From Akebia trifoliata (taxonomy: Eukaryota > Streptophyta > Magnoliopsida > Ranunculales > Lardizabalaceae): DNA of 64,000 nucleotides. The notes below the pieces were generated by a model. The model ran no database searches and was not told the origin of the DNA. It saw nothing but the letters and a program-made list of their open reading frames with translations. Where the stretch lies: assembly GCA_017979445.1 (NCBI GenBank), contig CM030706.1:15610967-15674966 (forward strand). Reading direction: 5' to 3'. Positions 1 through 11,462 of this stretch are shown here, in pieces; position 1 is the stretch's first letter, and each line of letters starts with the position of its first letter. Made by a program: the position numbers and the translations under genes.

Positions 1-244
1 AAATCCCTTAAAAAAAAATTTGCTCGCAGCCCTCTTTGTCATCAAGGAGAAAATAAAATTTCTTTTTCTATTGGCATGCCAATTTTTAGCAATAACACAC
101 CATCAGTTTGTTTGTTGATTATTTCTTTGATAGCAAACAAATTGGTGTGGTAATATTTGTTTTTTTGGGCTGAGTTTTCTTTTAGAAAAAAAAAGTATAA
201 TAGATTTCAGAATCAACGGGCAATCCCCTTGACAACCCAAAAGG

Positions 245-1400
245 AATAAAGGTAGAAGGAAATGCAATGAGACGTTCATATGAGGTCTTTGAACTTAATG
301 GAGATGAAGAACATGTTGATGTAAATCCTCTGTTAACCAACAGGATGTCTCAGTTGGAATCAACTTTGAAGAGTATAAACGGTATCGATGAAATTGCGGC
401 AGGCATTGAAGTTCTGAATCGTATCCCTAGAATTCATTTGCCAGAGAAGTTTGTGATGCCTGAAATGGACAAGTTCAATGGGGTAGGTTGCGCAAAAACA
501 CATCTTAAGGTGTATGTTACAAACATGCGGGGCTCAGTGATAAACATATGACATTACTATTTCAACGAACTTTATCAAGATTACCACTACGATGGCTGAT
601 GTCTCAAGATCAAGGTACAATAGGTATATGGGAAAATATGTCAAAAGTTTTCTGGCATCAGTATAAGTATAGTACTGAGATTGAAACTTCAAGAAGGGAT
701 CTGGAGTCAACTAAATAGAAGAATGGAGAAACGTTTACAGATTTCAATGGTCGATAGAGGGCCAAGGCTGCACAAATGTGGGATAGATCTTTAAAGAAAG
801 AACAAGTGGCTATTATCTTAAAAAATCTCTCACAAGGGTACACTCGACATTTAGTCTCCCAATACCTTTTTACATTTGAGTCTCTGTTGTAAGTCGGTAG
901 CCAACTGGAAGATACTTTTACTTCCGGGGTCCTTTCTAATCCTTCTGACGATAAGCTCAAAAGGCCCTTCACCAATTCCAAGCCTAGCACTAATCACGCT
1001 ATGTAGCCAGTACATTTGCTTCCCCTGTTCAATCTACCACCTTGTCTACCAACCAAATTAACCCTAGTCAACCTCGACCATGTAGGAAATTCACCGATCT
1101 TGGGATATCTTTGAGCCTTGTTTTTCAGAAACTATTAAGTGAAGAGCTCATTGCACCTCTCCAACCTCGACCTTTACCAAACCCGCTCCCCACTTCTCAC
1201 AATCCCAACCTATTGTGAGTTTCACTAAAATCTCGATTATCCTACTAATCGTTGCGTCGTCCTTCGTCACACAGTTCAAGATCTCATTGACGCCGTTAAT
1301 GTCCCCACCCCTAAGTAGCCAAATGTTACTAGCAACCCTCTATCTACTTACCAACCTCCTTTGACTTTGAACATGATATCCAACAAATGCAGCCTTGGCC
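245..1400 (+). pseudogene. Decayed Ty3/gypsy gag
   Basis: An open stretch from the ATG at 267 (94 codons) carries the plant Ty3 gag signature: an N-terminal helix, then KFVMPEMDKFNG and a K-T-H-L-K segment. Similarity continues in shifting frames: a YKYSTEIETSRRDLE-like segment near 660, RAKAAQMWDRS near 760, LPNPLPTSHNPN near 1180, and an R-H-T-V-Q-D-L-I-D motif with PNVTSNPL near 1270-1340, typical of the gag C-terminus before protease. Several stops and frameshifts make it non-functional. No intact protease follows. Confidence 0.75.
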
Positions 1401-1639
1401 AAGGAAGAAGAAGTAAGTATGAATAAGGCAAAGAATCTGAAGAAGAAAACTCAGTCCTTTTGCTTGGAAATGATGTCTTGAGTTCTCAGTCTGTAATCAA
1501 ACCTATTGTGAGTAATTGTCTCTAGTTTTTGAGTCTTGAGTCCAGTTTTTTTTATCAATTCAGCAATCAAGTCTATTTTTCTTTTACCTTTATTGAGTCA
1601 AGTTAGTTTGTCAAGTTTGCAATGGCGTTAGACGTTTGA

Positions 1640-2725
1640 ATTCAATTGAATAAATGAAATTTCTGAATACCTCGAGTGCATTAACGAATTAACTAATAAA
1701 CTAACTTCAAGGAGATAAATGTCTTGCTTGACCCCTAATCAAGGAAGTGAAGGTCATTGACCTTGGAACAAAAGATAATTCTTAAAGAGATTCAAATAGA
1801 AACCATCCTGTCCCTAGAGGAACATGAGGGGATAATGAATTTACTCAGAAATTTCAAAAGACTTATTTGCGTGGTCTGATAAGGATATGTTAGGTGCAAG
1901 CTTGGGTATTGTCTGACATGAAATAGATACTTGCTCAATGAAATGAAAACACCAACAAGATCAAAGAAGATGTTACAAAACGTATCAATGCGGTCCTCAA
2001 TGCATCCATCGTAAATCAATACAGAGTACCTTTGGAATTAATATTTGATAACGGGTCCCACTTAAAAGTCGAGGTTATTACACTATGTTGAAAGTTCAAA
2101 ATCACGTATCATAAGTCATCTCCTTATCGTCCTCAGACCAATGGAGCAGTTGAAACAGTCAATAATAATCTTAAAACAATTATCAGGAAAATGTGTCAAT
2201 TACCTCAAGATTGGTCAGAGAAATTTCCATTTGCACTATGGGCATACCGAAGTTCAATTCGATCTTCCATTGGAGCTACTCCCTACTCTTTAGTGTATGG
2301 CATGGAAGCAGTCTTGCCAGTTGAAATGGAAATCCTGTCTCTCAGGGTTTTGTTGGAAAATCAATTCTCAAAAGTAGATTGAGTTCATCAACGGTATGAA
2401 GAATTAAATTTGATTGATGGAAGACAACTAAGAGCTTTGTATGACGTGTAGGCTTATCCAAGAAGAGTCACCCATGCATTTGACAAAAAGCTCAAGGCCC
2501 ATCACTTACAAGTCGGGGATTTAGTACTCAAAGAGAATTGGGCACTTATTTTTGACCTTAGAGGGAAGTTCAATCCAAATTAGGGAGGTCCATTCATCAT
2601 CAAAGAAATATTACCTGGAAAGTTGTCAGACTTCAAGACCATAATGGAATTGAATTACCAGAACTAACTAACCTTGACCAAATTAAATGGTACTACATTT
2701 AAGGAGGCCATATTTGGTCGAATCA
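1640..2725 (+). pseudogene. Internally deleted pol: RT N-terminus joined to integrase
   Basis: The left part (about 1650-1985) resembles the segment leading into the RT 'WSYEDMPG' motif. At about 1985-1995 it jumps into integrase, omitting the RT core, both RNase H domains and the integrase zinc-binding region. The integrase core keeps the second Asp (DNGSH) and the Glu (NGAVETVN), followed by [16 protein letters not shown] and a C-terminal GDLVL/GKFNPN segment. Stops at 2380 (TGA), 2447 (TAG) and 2581 (TAG) replace TGG, CAG and TGG seen in element 2. The same left-to-right order recurs at 30370-31715, suggesting a shared deletion derivative. Confidence 0.75.
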
Positions 2726-4039
2726 ATTATCTTGTTACCCAGTTCAATATATCCTTTCTCAACCCCTTTGCAGCATTTTTCAAAAAAAAAAATACATTTT
2801 TCGTTCTCAACCTGATCACCCAACCTAGGGGAGGGAAACATTCGAACTACGTTTTGGTATGATCCCAAAATTCTAGGGTATGTAGGCAACCTGAGAAATT
2901 ACTTCAGGCTCGATCACATCAAAATAATAAAAAACATTTCCCCACAAATAAAATTCAAAAAAGAAATATTGTCAAAATGGGGAAGAAAATTCAAAAGAAA
3001 AGAAAAAATTTAAGAGAAAATGCCACAAAAGGGCCATTCGGATTTTTGAGCCTCAAAATTCCTTTTTTTATACCCAGTCCTAAGCTTATCCATTAAAGTC
3101 CTCCTAAGTATCGTGCGAAAAGTCAAGGAAGAAAACAAAGCATGATCAGACAGTAATTCCAGACGTTTAAAAAAAATAAAATAAAATAAAATGAAGCCTG
3201 CTTGGTTGAAAACCCAAAAGGGCGACTTAGGCAAAAATTAAGGCAAGCTCGCAAGGTTGAAAATCCGAAAGACGACTTTGGCAACAATCAGACCAAAAGA
3301 AAAAAAAAGAAAGCTCGCAAGATCGAAAACTTGAAAAGGTGATTTAGGCAAAAGCTAGAGTATGTTCGCTAACTTGAAAATCCGAAAGGGCAATTTAGGA
3401 AAAGTTAGAGTAACAAAGAGATATAGAAGAAAATCCTTATAGAGTTGGCGGTTCGAGCCGAAACATCTACAGTCCGAATGATCAAGTTCAACACTTAATT
3501 TAAACCAAACAATGACTCAGAAGCTACAAATATCTTGTATACGATTGATCTAAAAATTTTTCACTTCCCCAACTGGACCAAGGGGGAGAATGGTGAATTC
3601 TATGATGAATCTCGAAAGAAAATATTTTGTTATCTTGAGCCTGACTCAACATCTTCAATATAAAAATTTAAAATCAAAAGTTAAATCTATATTGTGCTTG
3701 TGGTAATCAAAGATTTCAAACCTTCATAACAAGAGGTATTTCTTTTTTTTCTATAGCGTATATTTTTCCCCCTTACACTAGTGGCATTTTTTCTAAAAAC
3801 TGTGTTCAATTATGTCAAGTGCAATGTTTTCTGTCAAACTAGGGGCATTTTATTCTGAAGCTTAATCAACCCCAAAGGAAAAGGTTAACCCTGAATTAAA
3901 AGGTTACCCTTTTGATAGCAATTTGTCGAAAACCCCTAAGGTTCAAAAGAAAGTTAAAATGTTGACCGGACCTTCATAAAATCTAACTCTTTAAAAGAAA
4001 AAGTCAAATGCAGTATTAATCCCCCGTTTGTTTCCCCCA
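2726..4039 (+). other. 3' untranslated region of element 1
   Basis: Noncoding. It shares ordered blocks with 31716-32990 and 37951-39200: a 'GGTAGGCAACCTGAG'-type block near 2878, a 'CAGTCCTAAGC' block near 3075, a 'GGTGAATTCTATGATGA' block near 3590, and GGGGCATTTT-type stretches near 3790 and 3845. Short ORFs here are not conserved between the copies. No gene is seen. Confidence 0.65.
3195..3425 (+). repeat. Degenerate ~55-70 bp direct repeats in the 3' UTR
   Basis: About four units share the core GCTCGC..GTTGAAAATCCGAAAG followed by GGCAA-A-TTAG. The same short array is at 32205-32420 (element 3) and 38385-38560 (element 2), so it is ancestral to the family, unlike the downstream arrays that differ among copies. 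Confidence 0.6.
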
Positions 4040-4486
4040 GAAAATTAGTTCATTACTCTTTCACCCTGGTAGGTAGAGTAGGACTCCCCAGAAAAATAGT
4101 TCATTACTTTTTCACCCTGAATAGGTAGAGTAGGACTCCTCGAAAAAAAGTTCATTACTCTTTCACCCTGAGTAGGTAAAGTAGGATTCCCCAAAAAAAT
4201 AGTTCATTACTCTTTCACCCTGAGTAAGTAGAGTAGGACTTCTCAAAAAACTAGTTCATTACTCTTTCACCCTGAATAGGTAGAGTATGACTCCCAGAAA
4301 ATTAGTTCATTACTCTTTCACCCCAAGTAGGTAGAGTAGGGCTTCTCAAAAAATTAGTTCATTATTCTTTCACCCCAGTAGGTAGAGTAGGACTTCTCAG
4401 AAAACTAATTCATTATTTTTTCACCCCGAGTAGGTAAACTAGGACTCTTCAAAAAACTAGTTCATTACTCTTTCACCACGAGTAGG

Positions 4487-6235
4487 TGTAGACACCCCAT
4501 TTTTTTACTCACCTGATTAATCAACTCGTCAACCAATCGCAATGATTCCCAATGATGGATGTGTATTCCATTGTTTTATTTTGTTACCAGATGTGTTTTA
4601 GAAATTCAGAGGAGATATCTCGAACTGATAAAACTGTAGAAACCATGTTACGCTAGGAAAATATGACTCTAGAAATATAGAAATCATCATCTTGCAAACG
4701 AAAAGAAGCTTCATGATAAAAATCACTAAAAATTGACCAAATTATCAAAATACCCCTAACATCAAAACAATCCTAGAGCCTACGTTACGCTTAGGAAAAC
4801 CCATTCAAACACATAAAATAACAAATTGAAATCAAATAAATCATTTCACCAATTTTCACAAAATTTGACAAAATTACAAAAATGCCCCTCATAAAGTTCA
4901 CCACCATTTCACACAAAAATTTTCATAAATGACACAAACCAATATTTCCATTAAATTCCTTATGAAAAATCGATTCTAAAACATCCTGGAACATAAAAAA
5001 TCGACTTAAAACGTTAAAAGTCCTCTCCAGGGGTAAAACGGTAATTTCACAATTTTCATAATTAAAATTTTCGAAATTAATAAATAAAATATTAAATAAT
5101 TAGAGTGAAACATTGATAAAATTAATTTAAAATTTTGAATTAAAAAAATCAATCAATCGGACTTTCAAGTAAAATTGTTGAGGGTTCGTGAGATATTTCT
5201 TTAAGGACCCCTCCATTTGGGGGTCCAAAGAATTAAATATATAATAGAGGGGGGTTCTCCAAAAATTTAAAGCCAATCAAACAAGACTGAAGTCAAGGTA
5301 TTAAAGTCAATCAAGCAAGATTGAAGTCAAAATTAAAGTCAATTAAGCAAAACTGAAGTCAAGATATTAAAAGTTAATCAATTAAGACTAAAGTCAAAAT
5401 ATTAAAAGTCAAACAAATAAGACCAAAAGTCAAAATCATAATAGAGTTCTAATTAAATAATAACTCTATCTAATAGAGTTCTAACTAAAACACAACTCCA
5501 CCTAAAATAATTCTAGTTAAAACACAACTCTACCTAAAACAATTTTAACTAAAACACAACTCTAATTAAAAGAACTCTAATTAAACACTAACTCTATAAA
5601 AATCAACCCCTAAAAAAATCTATAAATAGAGGTGCTCACACCCTATTTTCGTATCAAATCATAAATCCTACGAGAAGTAGGTCAAAAAGCCTCCTTAACC
5701 TCCCATAAACCTCAATTTTGAAGTCCCAACTCCTTACCTAACACCCATACCTCAATTTTAGCTCAAAAAACACCTAAAAGCCCTTCAAAAACACCCCAAA
5801 ACCCATAAACAAATCCGAAGAATTCAGATATAAGAAAGAGATACTTCAACTTGGAGATTAGAAATCAGATCCGGTGACAGAACGAAATGAGGAAATACTG
5901 TACAAGAAGTTGTTCTATCAGACCTGAGGGAAAAAAATCATTGCGTTCGAAAAAGGTAAGTATTTTTATTTTTTTTATTGATTAGGTCTTTTTTAGCAAT
6001 GTAGTTTTATTTGGAAATTAGTAGAGACCGGCGTTTGCCGGGCAGGGTTGGTGTCTAACACCTTCCAACTCCGTAACGTGATCCCTGGACTTAGTTTCTT
6101 ATTTTTCGTAGATTACTTTTTTTTTGCCTTTTAGAGTCAATGTTCGGTTCCTAGACTGTAATAACTAGGTGGCGACTCCCAAACCTCAAGGGTCAAAAGC
6201 GGATCCGCGCACCCCACAGATCGAGGGCGCTTTCA
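4487..6235 (+). mobile_element. Solo LTR A of the TGTAGACACC family
   Basis: It starts TGTAGACACCCC, ends GGGCGCTTTCA, and is flanked by a perfect 5-bp TSD gtagg (4482-4486 and 6236-6240). At 1749 bp it is full length compared with LTRs B and F. No internal region remains, as expected after LTR-LTR recombination. U3 holds degenerate AAGTCAATCAAG-type repeats (5270-5450) and AT-rich units (5450-5600). The LTR belongs to the same family as the element it sits in. Confidence 0.93.
5621..5630 (+). promoter_or_regulatory. LTR TATA box
   Basis: TATAAATAGA lies about 1135 bp into LTR A, at the same relative place as TATAAATA in the other copies, so it marks the U3 promoter. It is probably silent in a solo LTR. 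Confidence 0.6.
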
Positions 6236-6301
6236 GTAGGTAGAATAGGACTTCTCAAAAAATTACTTTATTACTCTTTCACCCCGAGTAGGTAGAGTAG
6301 A

Positions 6302-7514
6302 TGATGAGTGTCTCCAAACACTCAATTATACGCACATTTTCTGGATATTTATCTTGATTTTTGTACCTATTTCTCTATATTAAGATAATAATCATGATAA
6401 GCCTCAAACCACCACGTTGCATGTTAATTAGGCTTAATTATATATAAATAAATTCATTTACCAGATAAATCTAATTACGTGTGTTTCTTGTGCAGAAAAT
6501 CAACAATTTGGAATCAAAATCTCAAGGCAAAAGCATTTGGGCCCACTTTGGAATGCCCTAACACTTTGGAATGCCCTAATCCTTAACTCATATTCTCCTT
6601 TTTTGTCTTTTTGTGCAAAGAAAAGTGGAGGCTACTTTTAGACTCTTCTACACACATTTTTCTCTATAAATAGAGCCTTCATTTCTAGAGAAAGGGTCCC
6701 ATCTTGGTTCTCTTATCCAAGACTCCTTTAATCTAAGGCTCTTTGCCTATTCTCTTATTTTTTGTATTTTCATTTTCTAGTTATTTTCTTTTGGTTAACT
6801 AGTCTTGTAAGAAGTAGAAGAAGAAGAAGTCGTAATTTTCTCCATGAAATGAAGAAAAGTTCTTTCATCTCTTGTCTTCCCTCTCTTGCAATGACATTAG
6901 GCTAAGTTCCCCTCCATTGGAGAGTGGAAAAGCCTAGAGCAAGTTCTTGTGTTATTTCTAATTTTATGCCTTTCTTTTATTTAAAATGCTTATGAATTCT
7001 CTTTAAGTTTCTTGCACATTTTATTCTTAATATAGATACTTTATGCTTAGATTAGATCAAGATAAAGTATGCTTAAATTAGATAATTTGTAGTAAAAAGT
7101 TCTCAAGAAATTCTACTTTGTTTTTGTTCCTTTATTTCATTTTAATTGCAAAACTTTCCGATCTAAGGAGCTAACACCAAGTCCTTATGATTGAGTTATA
7201 AAAAGGCTAGAGACTAGAATTTGCTCATTAACATGTTTTAGGTAGATCCACCTCCAATGGTGTTTTAATTCATAAGTTTACTTGCTTTTAATTTCATTTA
7301 CTTTAGTTTATTTTCTAGCAATTTTACATCTTCTTATAAGTTCAAAAATACAAAGAAAAATAGTTTTAATTCCTTTTAGTTAATTTGAATTTTATCTTCT
7401 TAGCTTAGCTCTATTCCTCCTTTCTCTTAGGTTCGATCCCCTACTTGCCCCACAAGTAAGGTAAAACTAAGATTATTATTAACTCCGGTGAGAAGAACAA
7501 CGATAGTCTCATCA
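6302..7514 (+). mobile_element. Solo LTR of a second family (1213 bp)
   Basis: Perfect 7-bp terminal inverted repeats, TGATGAG and CTCATCA, bound the element. A perfect TSD gtaga flanks it at 6297-6301 and 7515-7519. A near-identical copy is at 59737-60947, with about 25 differences counted by eye. No PBS, PPT or coding sequence lies inside, so it is an LTR and not a whole element. The few differences between copies suggest fairly recent activity of an autonomous partner outside this window. Confidence 0.93.
6665..6672 (+). promoter_or_regulatory. TATA box in the 1.2-kb solo LTR
   Basis: TATAAATA sits about 360 bp from the LTR start and is conserved in the copy at 60099-60106. It implies a U3 of roughly 390 bp followed by a long R/U5. 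Confidence 0.6.
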
Positions 7515-8035
7515 GTAGAACTCCCAAAAAACTTGTTCAATACTCTTTTACCCTAAGTAGGTAGAGTAGGACTCCCAGAAAATTAGTTCCTTACTCTATC
7601 ACCCTGAGTAGGTAGAGTAGGACTCCCAAAAAACTTGTTCATTACTTTTTCACCCTGGGCAGGTAGAGTAGGACTCTAAGAAAATTAATTCATTACTCTA
7701 TCACCCCAAGTAAGTAGAATAGGACTTCTCAAAGACCTAGTTCATTACTCTTTCACCCTGAGTAGGTAGAGTAGGACTCCCAAAAAATTAGTACATTACT
7801 CTTTCACTCGGAATAGGTAGAGTAGGACTCCTAAAAAAATTAGTTCATTACTCTTTCACCCCGAGTAGGTAGAGTTGGACTTCTCAAAAAACTAGTTCAT
7901 TACTCTTTCACCCTGAGTAGGTAGAGTAGGACTCCAAGAAAATAGTTCATTACTCTTTCACCCTGAGTAGGTAGAGTAAGACTCCTAAAAAATTAGTTCA
8001 TTACTCTTTCACCCCGAGTAGGTAGAGTAAGACAT

Positions 8036-8420
8036 TCAACTTTTGCTCAGTTTTATGCTTAGTTTATGTATAGATAATTCTCAGTTATGCTCAGATTTTA
8101 CTTAATTTATGCTCAGATCTAGCTTAGACCATCTCTGAGATTTATCTCAGATTTTGAGTACACACACTTGCATGTTTTTAGTCAGGGAGAACTTTCAAAA
8201 ATTCAAGGATCTAAATCTATCAGTGAGAGTTCGTACTCAAGGACATGACAAACTTTTAGTTTGGGGAGAGTATTACCCTCAAGGGTTTGAACGTCTCGAT
8301 GAATTGCTAAATCAGGCTGCAAAATGAGCTGCCACTAGCTTTGGCATTCGGATATCATACTATCTACTAAAATAGATTTGCTATTTAGTTTGCTTCAATC
8401 CTTTGCCAATGAGGGGTATT
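8036..8420 (+). other. 3' end of element 1 internal region with PPT
   Basis: This segment matches 39835-40170 of element 2 and, reversed, 19349-19578. Short TTATGCTCAG repeats open it. It ends with a purine stretch GAGGGG four bases before LTR B, the expected position of the plus-strand primer. No coding sequence is seen. Confidence 0.7.
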
Positions 8421-10006
8421 TGTAGATACCTATTTTTGCACTCACCTGATTAATCAACTCGTCAACCCGATCGCGACGGTTCCCAATGATGGATGATTAT
8501 TCTAATACTCTATTTTATTACTAGATATGTTTCAAAAATTCAGATGAGGTATCTCAAACTAACAAAACTGTAGAAACAACGTTAAGCTAAGAAAATATAA
8601 CCCCAAAAATATAGAAATCATCATTTCACAGACAAAAAGAAGCTTTATAATAAAAATCACTAAAAAATGATCAAATTACCAAAATACCCCTAACATCAAA
8701 ACATCCTTAGAGCCCCCTTACACTTAGGAAACTTCATTCGAACACATAAAACAACAAAATGAAATCAAATAAACCATTTCGCCAATTTTCACCAAATTTG
8801 GCAAATTTACGAAAATATTCCTCATAGGGTTCGCGATCATTTCATGCCAAAAAATTCATAAATGACACAAACTAATAATCCCATTGAATTCCTTACAACA
8901 AATCGATTCCAAACATCCTGGAATATTGAAAACCGACTTGAAACGCAAAAGTTCTCTTCGGGGGTAAAATGGTAATTTTTTAATTTGTTAAATTTTTAAT
9001 TTCAAAATTAATACATAAAATACTTATTAACATCAAGTAAAACGTTAATAAAATTAATTTAAAAATCTAAAACAAGTCAATCTCATAAGAATTAAGTCAA
9101 AACCCCGATTATAACCTTAATCTAAAGAAACCAAGTCAATCTTATAAAACTTAAGTCAAAACCCTCATTAAAATCCTAATATAAGGAAACCAAGTCAATC
9201 TCATAAGACTTAAGTCAAAATCCTAATTAAAATCCTAATCTAAAGAAAGCAAGTTAATCTCACAAGACTTAATTCAAAATCCTAATTAAAACCCTAATCT
9301 AAAAAGACGAAGTCAATCTCATAAGACTAAAGTCGAAATCCTAATCTAAGAAACCTGATCAAATACTAACTCCACCCAAAAAACTCTATAAATAAAGAGC
9401 CTCCACAACCTAATTTCGCAGGTCAAAGAAAATCCTTAAAAAAAAGTAAATCAAAAAACCTCCCTAGCCTACCCAAAACCTTGATTTTGAAGTCCTAACC
9501 CCTTACCTATCATCCATACCCTAATTTGTGTTCACAAACTCCTAGAAATGCTCTATAAAACACACAGAAATCCATCAATAAATTTAGGAAACACTCAGAT
9601 CTAAGAAGGAGGTACTTCATCTTGGAGATCTGAAGCGGATCCAGTGACAGAAACGAAGCGACGAGTATCTTACGAAGAACCATTCTAACAGTTCTGAGGG
9701 AACAAATTGTTGCAATCGTACAGGTATATTTTCTTTTTATCTTTTTTTATTTATTTATTTTAAGTTTTTTTAGCAATGTTATTTTCTTGGGAAATAGTAG
9801 AGACCGACGTTTGCCGGTAGGGTTGGTGCCTAACACCTTCCAATCCCGTAACGTGATCCCCGGACTTAGTTTCTTTTTGTAGATTAGTTGTTTTTATCTA
9901 TCTTGAGTCAATGCTTGGTTCTTAGACCGTAATAACTAGGTGACGACTCCCAAACCTCAAAAATCAATTGTGGATCCGCACACCCCGATGATCGAGGGCG
10001 CTTTCA
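8421..10006 (+). repeat. LTR B: 3' LTR of element 1
   Basis: It starts TGTAGATACC directly after the PPT and ends GGGCGCTTTCA (1586 bp). U3 has about seven degenerate units of AAGTCAATCTCATAAGACTT type (9070-9360). The TATA box TATAAATA is at 9387-9394. Near the end it keeps the GAGACCGACGTTTGCCGG segment and the AATAACTAGGTGACGACTCC segment shared by all family members. Confidence 0.88.
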
Positions 10007-11462
10007 AGTAGTCTAGACTGCTTCAAGTGCAAAGATCTAATAGGGGAAAAGAATGGAGGTTTTCAATAGATTGAAGGAATAGACTTGAAACCCACAAACT
10101 CAGAAAGAGAGAGAACTCACCTGAAATTTCTCCAAAGAGAAAGAGAGTGCAATTTTGTGTGGGTCCAAATTCTAATGTTTTAGTTGTGTGTGTGTGTGTG
10201 TGTGAGAAAGAAGGAGAAGATGGGGTTGGATTTTTGAGAAAACAAGAGGGAGAGAGAAAAAAAAAAGAAGATGGAGTTGAAGTTGTGGGAAAGTGGGGAT
10301 AGAGTTTGAGACAGAAGAGACGTGAGAATGAGGTGAATAGTTGAAAAGGAGATGTAGTGACGAAGATAGTGAAAAAGGTGGGAATTCAAATTTAGGGAAA
10401 GCACAAGATTGGTAAAAACAAGATTTTATGGGAAATGTAAGCATATCCTTTCATTCTTTATGGGTTATAAATATGAAGAAAAAGAGGGCAGACAACCATT
10501 GTGTTTTATTATATATAGAGGAATGCTAATGCATAAGATCTTATGGATATGTTAACATTCCTCACATTCACTTTTTAAAATACCACCAAGTTTATCCTTA
10601 AGTGAAAAAGAAAAGGTATGTTGATCTTTGTGCAGTGGTATTCTTGTAAATATAAAAAAAATTATGGACATATTTATATAAATGTTGTTGTCATTTATTG
10701 TCAAAGCATTTACTACAAAGAAAGCATTTAAATCGAAAAACTGAAATGCCCTTAGCATTTAGGCCCCACTCCTTGAGATGATTGATGCTCTTGATTAAAT
10801 TTCATAGGTCTTGATCTGTCAACTATTCTGCTATAGTAATTGTCTCCTCAATCTTGCTCCTCTACTCTAGGAGGTAAGGTTAAATCTGAGTTCTTGATGA
10901 TGAAAATGGAGAAGGATGACTCCCCGATGTGGTTTTTGTCAATGGTTATTCAAAGATTAAGTTAGATAGGAACGATATTGGATAATAAAACTAAATCAGA
11001 TAGGTTAGAGAAGATGATGAATAGTGAACTTAGGTGTACAAACCAAGTGGGTTATGAGCTGGCTAATGTAGCAGAATGCATTTTTAGGTTTTGTTCCCAC
11101 GCCTAATTAATGCTTGCACTCGAGCTTTATTTGAGGTGTCTCGGTTCATTAATTATTGAACTGATATGAGCTTACTATTTTAGAGTTAGTGAGTCAGAGA
11201 ACGTTGCTGTCAACATTACTTCAATTCATACTCGTGGATTCTACACTAAATGAAGAGATTTGGCTTTATGGTCGGATATCAATTTGTCTTTTAATGTCAC
11301 TTTGCTCTCGTTCTGCTTGATCATTCCGACTATTCAAAGTTGATCCCCAATTTTGGTCCTTTCCAATATGACTCTTTGATTGTTTGCATATCTCCCTAGC
11401 CAAATTCCTGAATTCAATATTTGCGCTTTTGGGCCTAGGCATGGTACATGTTCATATCTCAA
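10007..11462. other. Spacer with purine-rich block, no clear gene
   Basis: Bases 10095-10400 are purine-rich on the plus strand and include a (GT)n run at 10185-10203. The long minus ORFs here are low-complexity and not credible. On the minus strand a TTTCAG|GTGAGT donor-like site (near 10119) follows a CT-rich leader. This would suit the 5' UTR and first intron of a truncated minus-strand transcript, but no coding exon is visible. Nothing recognisable lies in 10780-11460. Confidence 0.4.
10518..10563. repeat. 46-bp imperfect palindrome, copy 1
   Basis: Arms GAGGAATGCTAAT and GTTAACATTCCTC are near-perfect reverse complements around a loop of about 20 bp. A second 46-bp copy with the same arms and a loop resembling the reverse complement is at 15393-15438. 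Confidence 0.6.

Larger units (their letters stand above)
4040..8035 (+). repeat. 51-bp tandem array, about 20 units, split by two insertions
   Basis: The unit core GTTCATTACTCTTTCACC is followed by a GAGTAGGTAGAGTAGGA-type half and recurs every 51-52 bp. About nine units lie at 4040-4486, one at 6236-6301 and about ten at 7515-8035. The gaps are solo LTRs. Their TSDs, gtagg and gtaga, both come from the GTAGGTAGAGTAGG part of the unit. Element 2 keeps one degenerate unit near 39208-39245. No spacers or Cas genes are present, so this is not CRISPR. Confidence 0.9.
1..10006 (+). mobile_element. Element 1: decayed Tat-like Ty3/gypsy element (internal region and 3' LTR)
   Basis: The order is gag relic, fused RT/integrase relic, long 3' UTR with a tandem array, a PPT-like GAGGGG stretch, and an LTR ending CTTTCA. 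The 5' LTR lies beyond the left edge. Two solo LTRs (4487-6235 and 6302-7514) sit inside the array, so the element predates both. Bases 1-244 are AT-rich untranslated sequence with no feature I recognise. Assignment to the Tat/Ogre lineage rests on gag and integrase motifs and on siblings in this window that carry a second RNase H. The first five bases after the 3' LTR are agtag; the matching 5' TSD cannot be checked. Confidence 0.8.

Noticed and set aside
4040..8035. Regular repeats that might suggest a CRISPR array
   Set aside because: Units are contiguous with no unique spacers, in plant DNA inside a retroelement UTR.
8421..10011. LTR B as a separate solo LTR
   Set aside because: The bases before it (gtatt) and after it (agtag) do not match, and it directly follows the PPT of element 1, so it is that element's 3' LTR.
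10172..10444. Overlapping minus ORFs of 90 and 74 codons
   Set aside because: Low-complexity CT-rich sequence with a (CA)n run; two frames are open equally.
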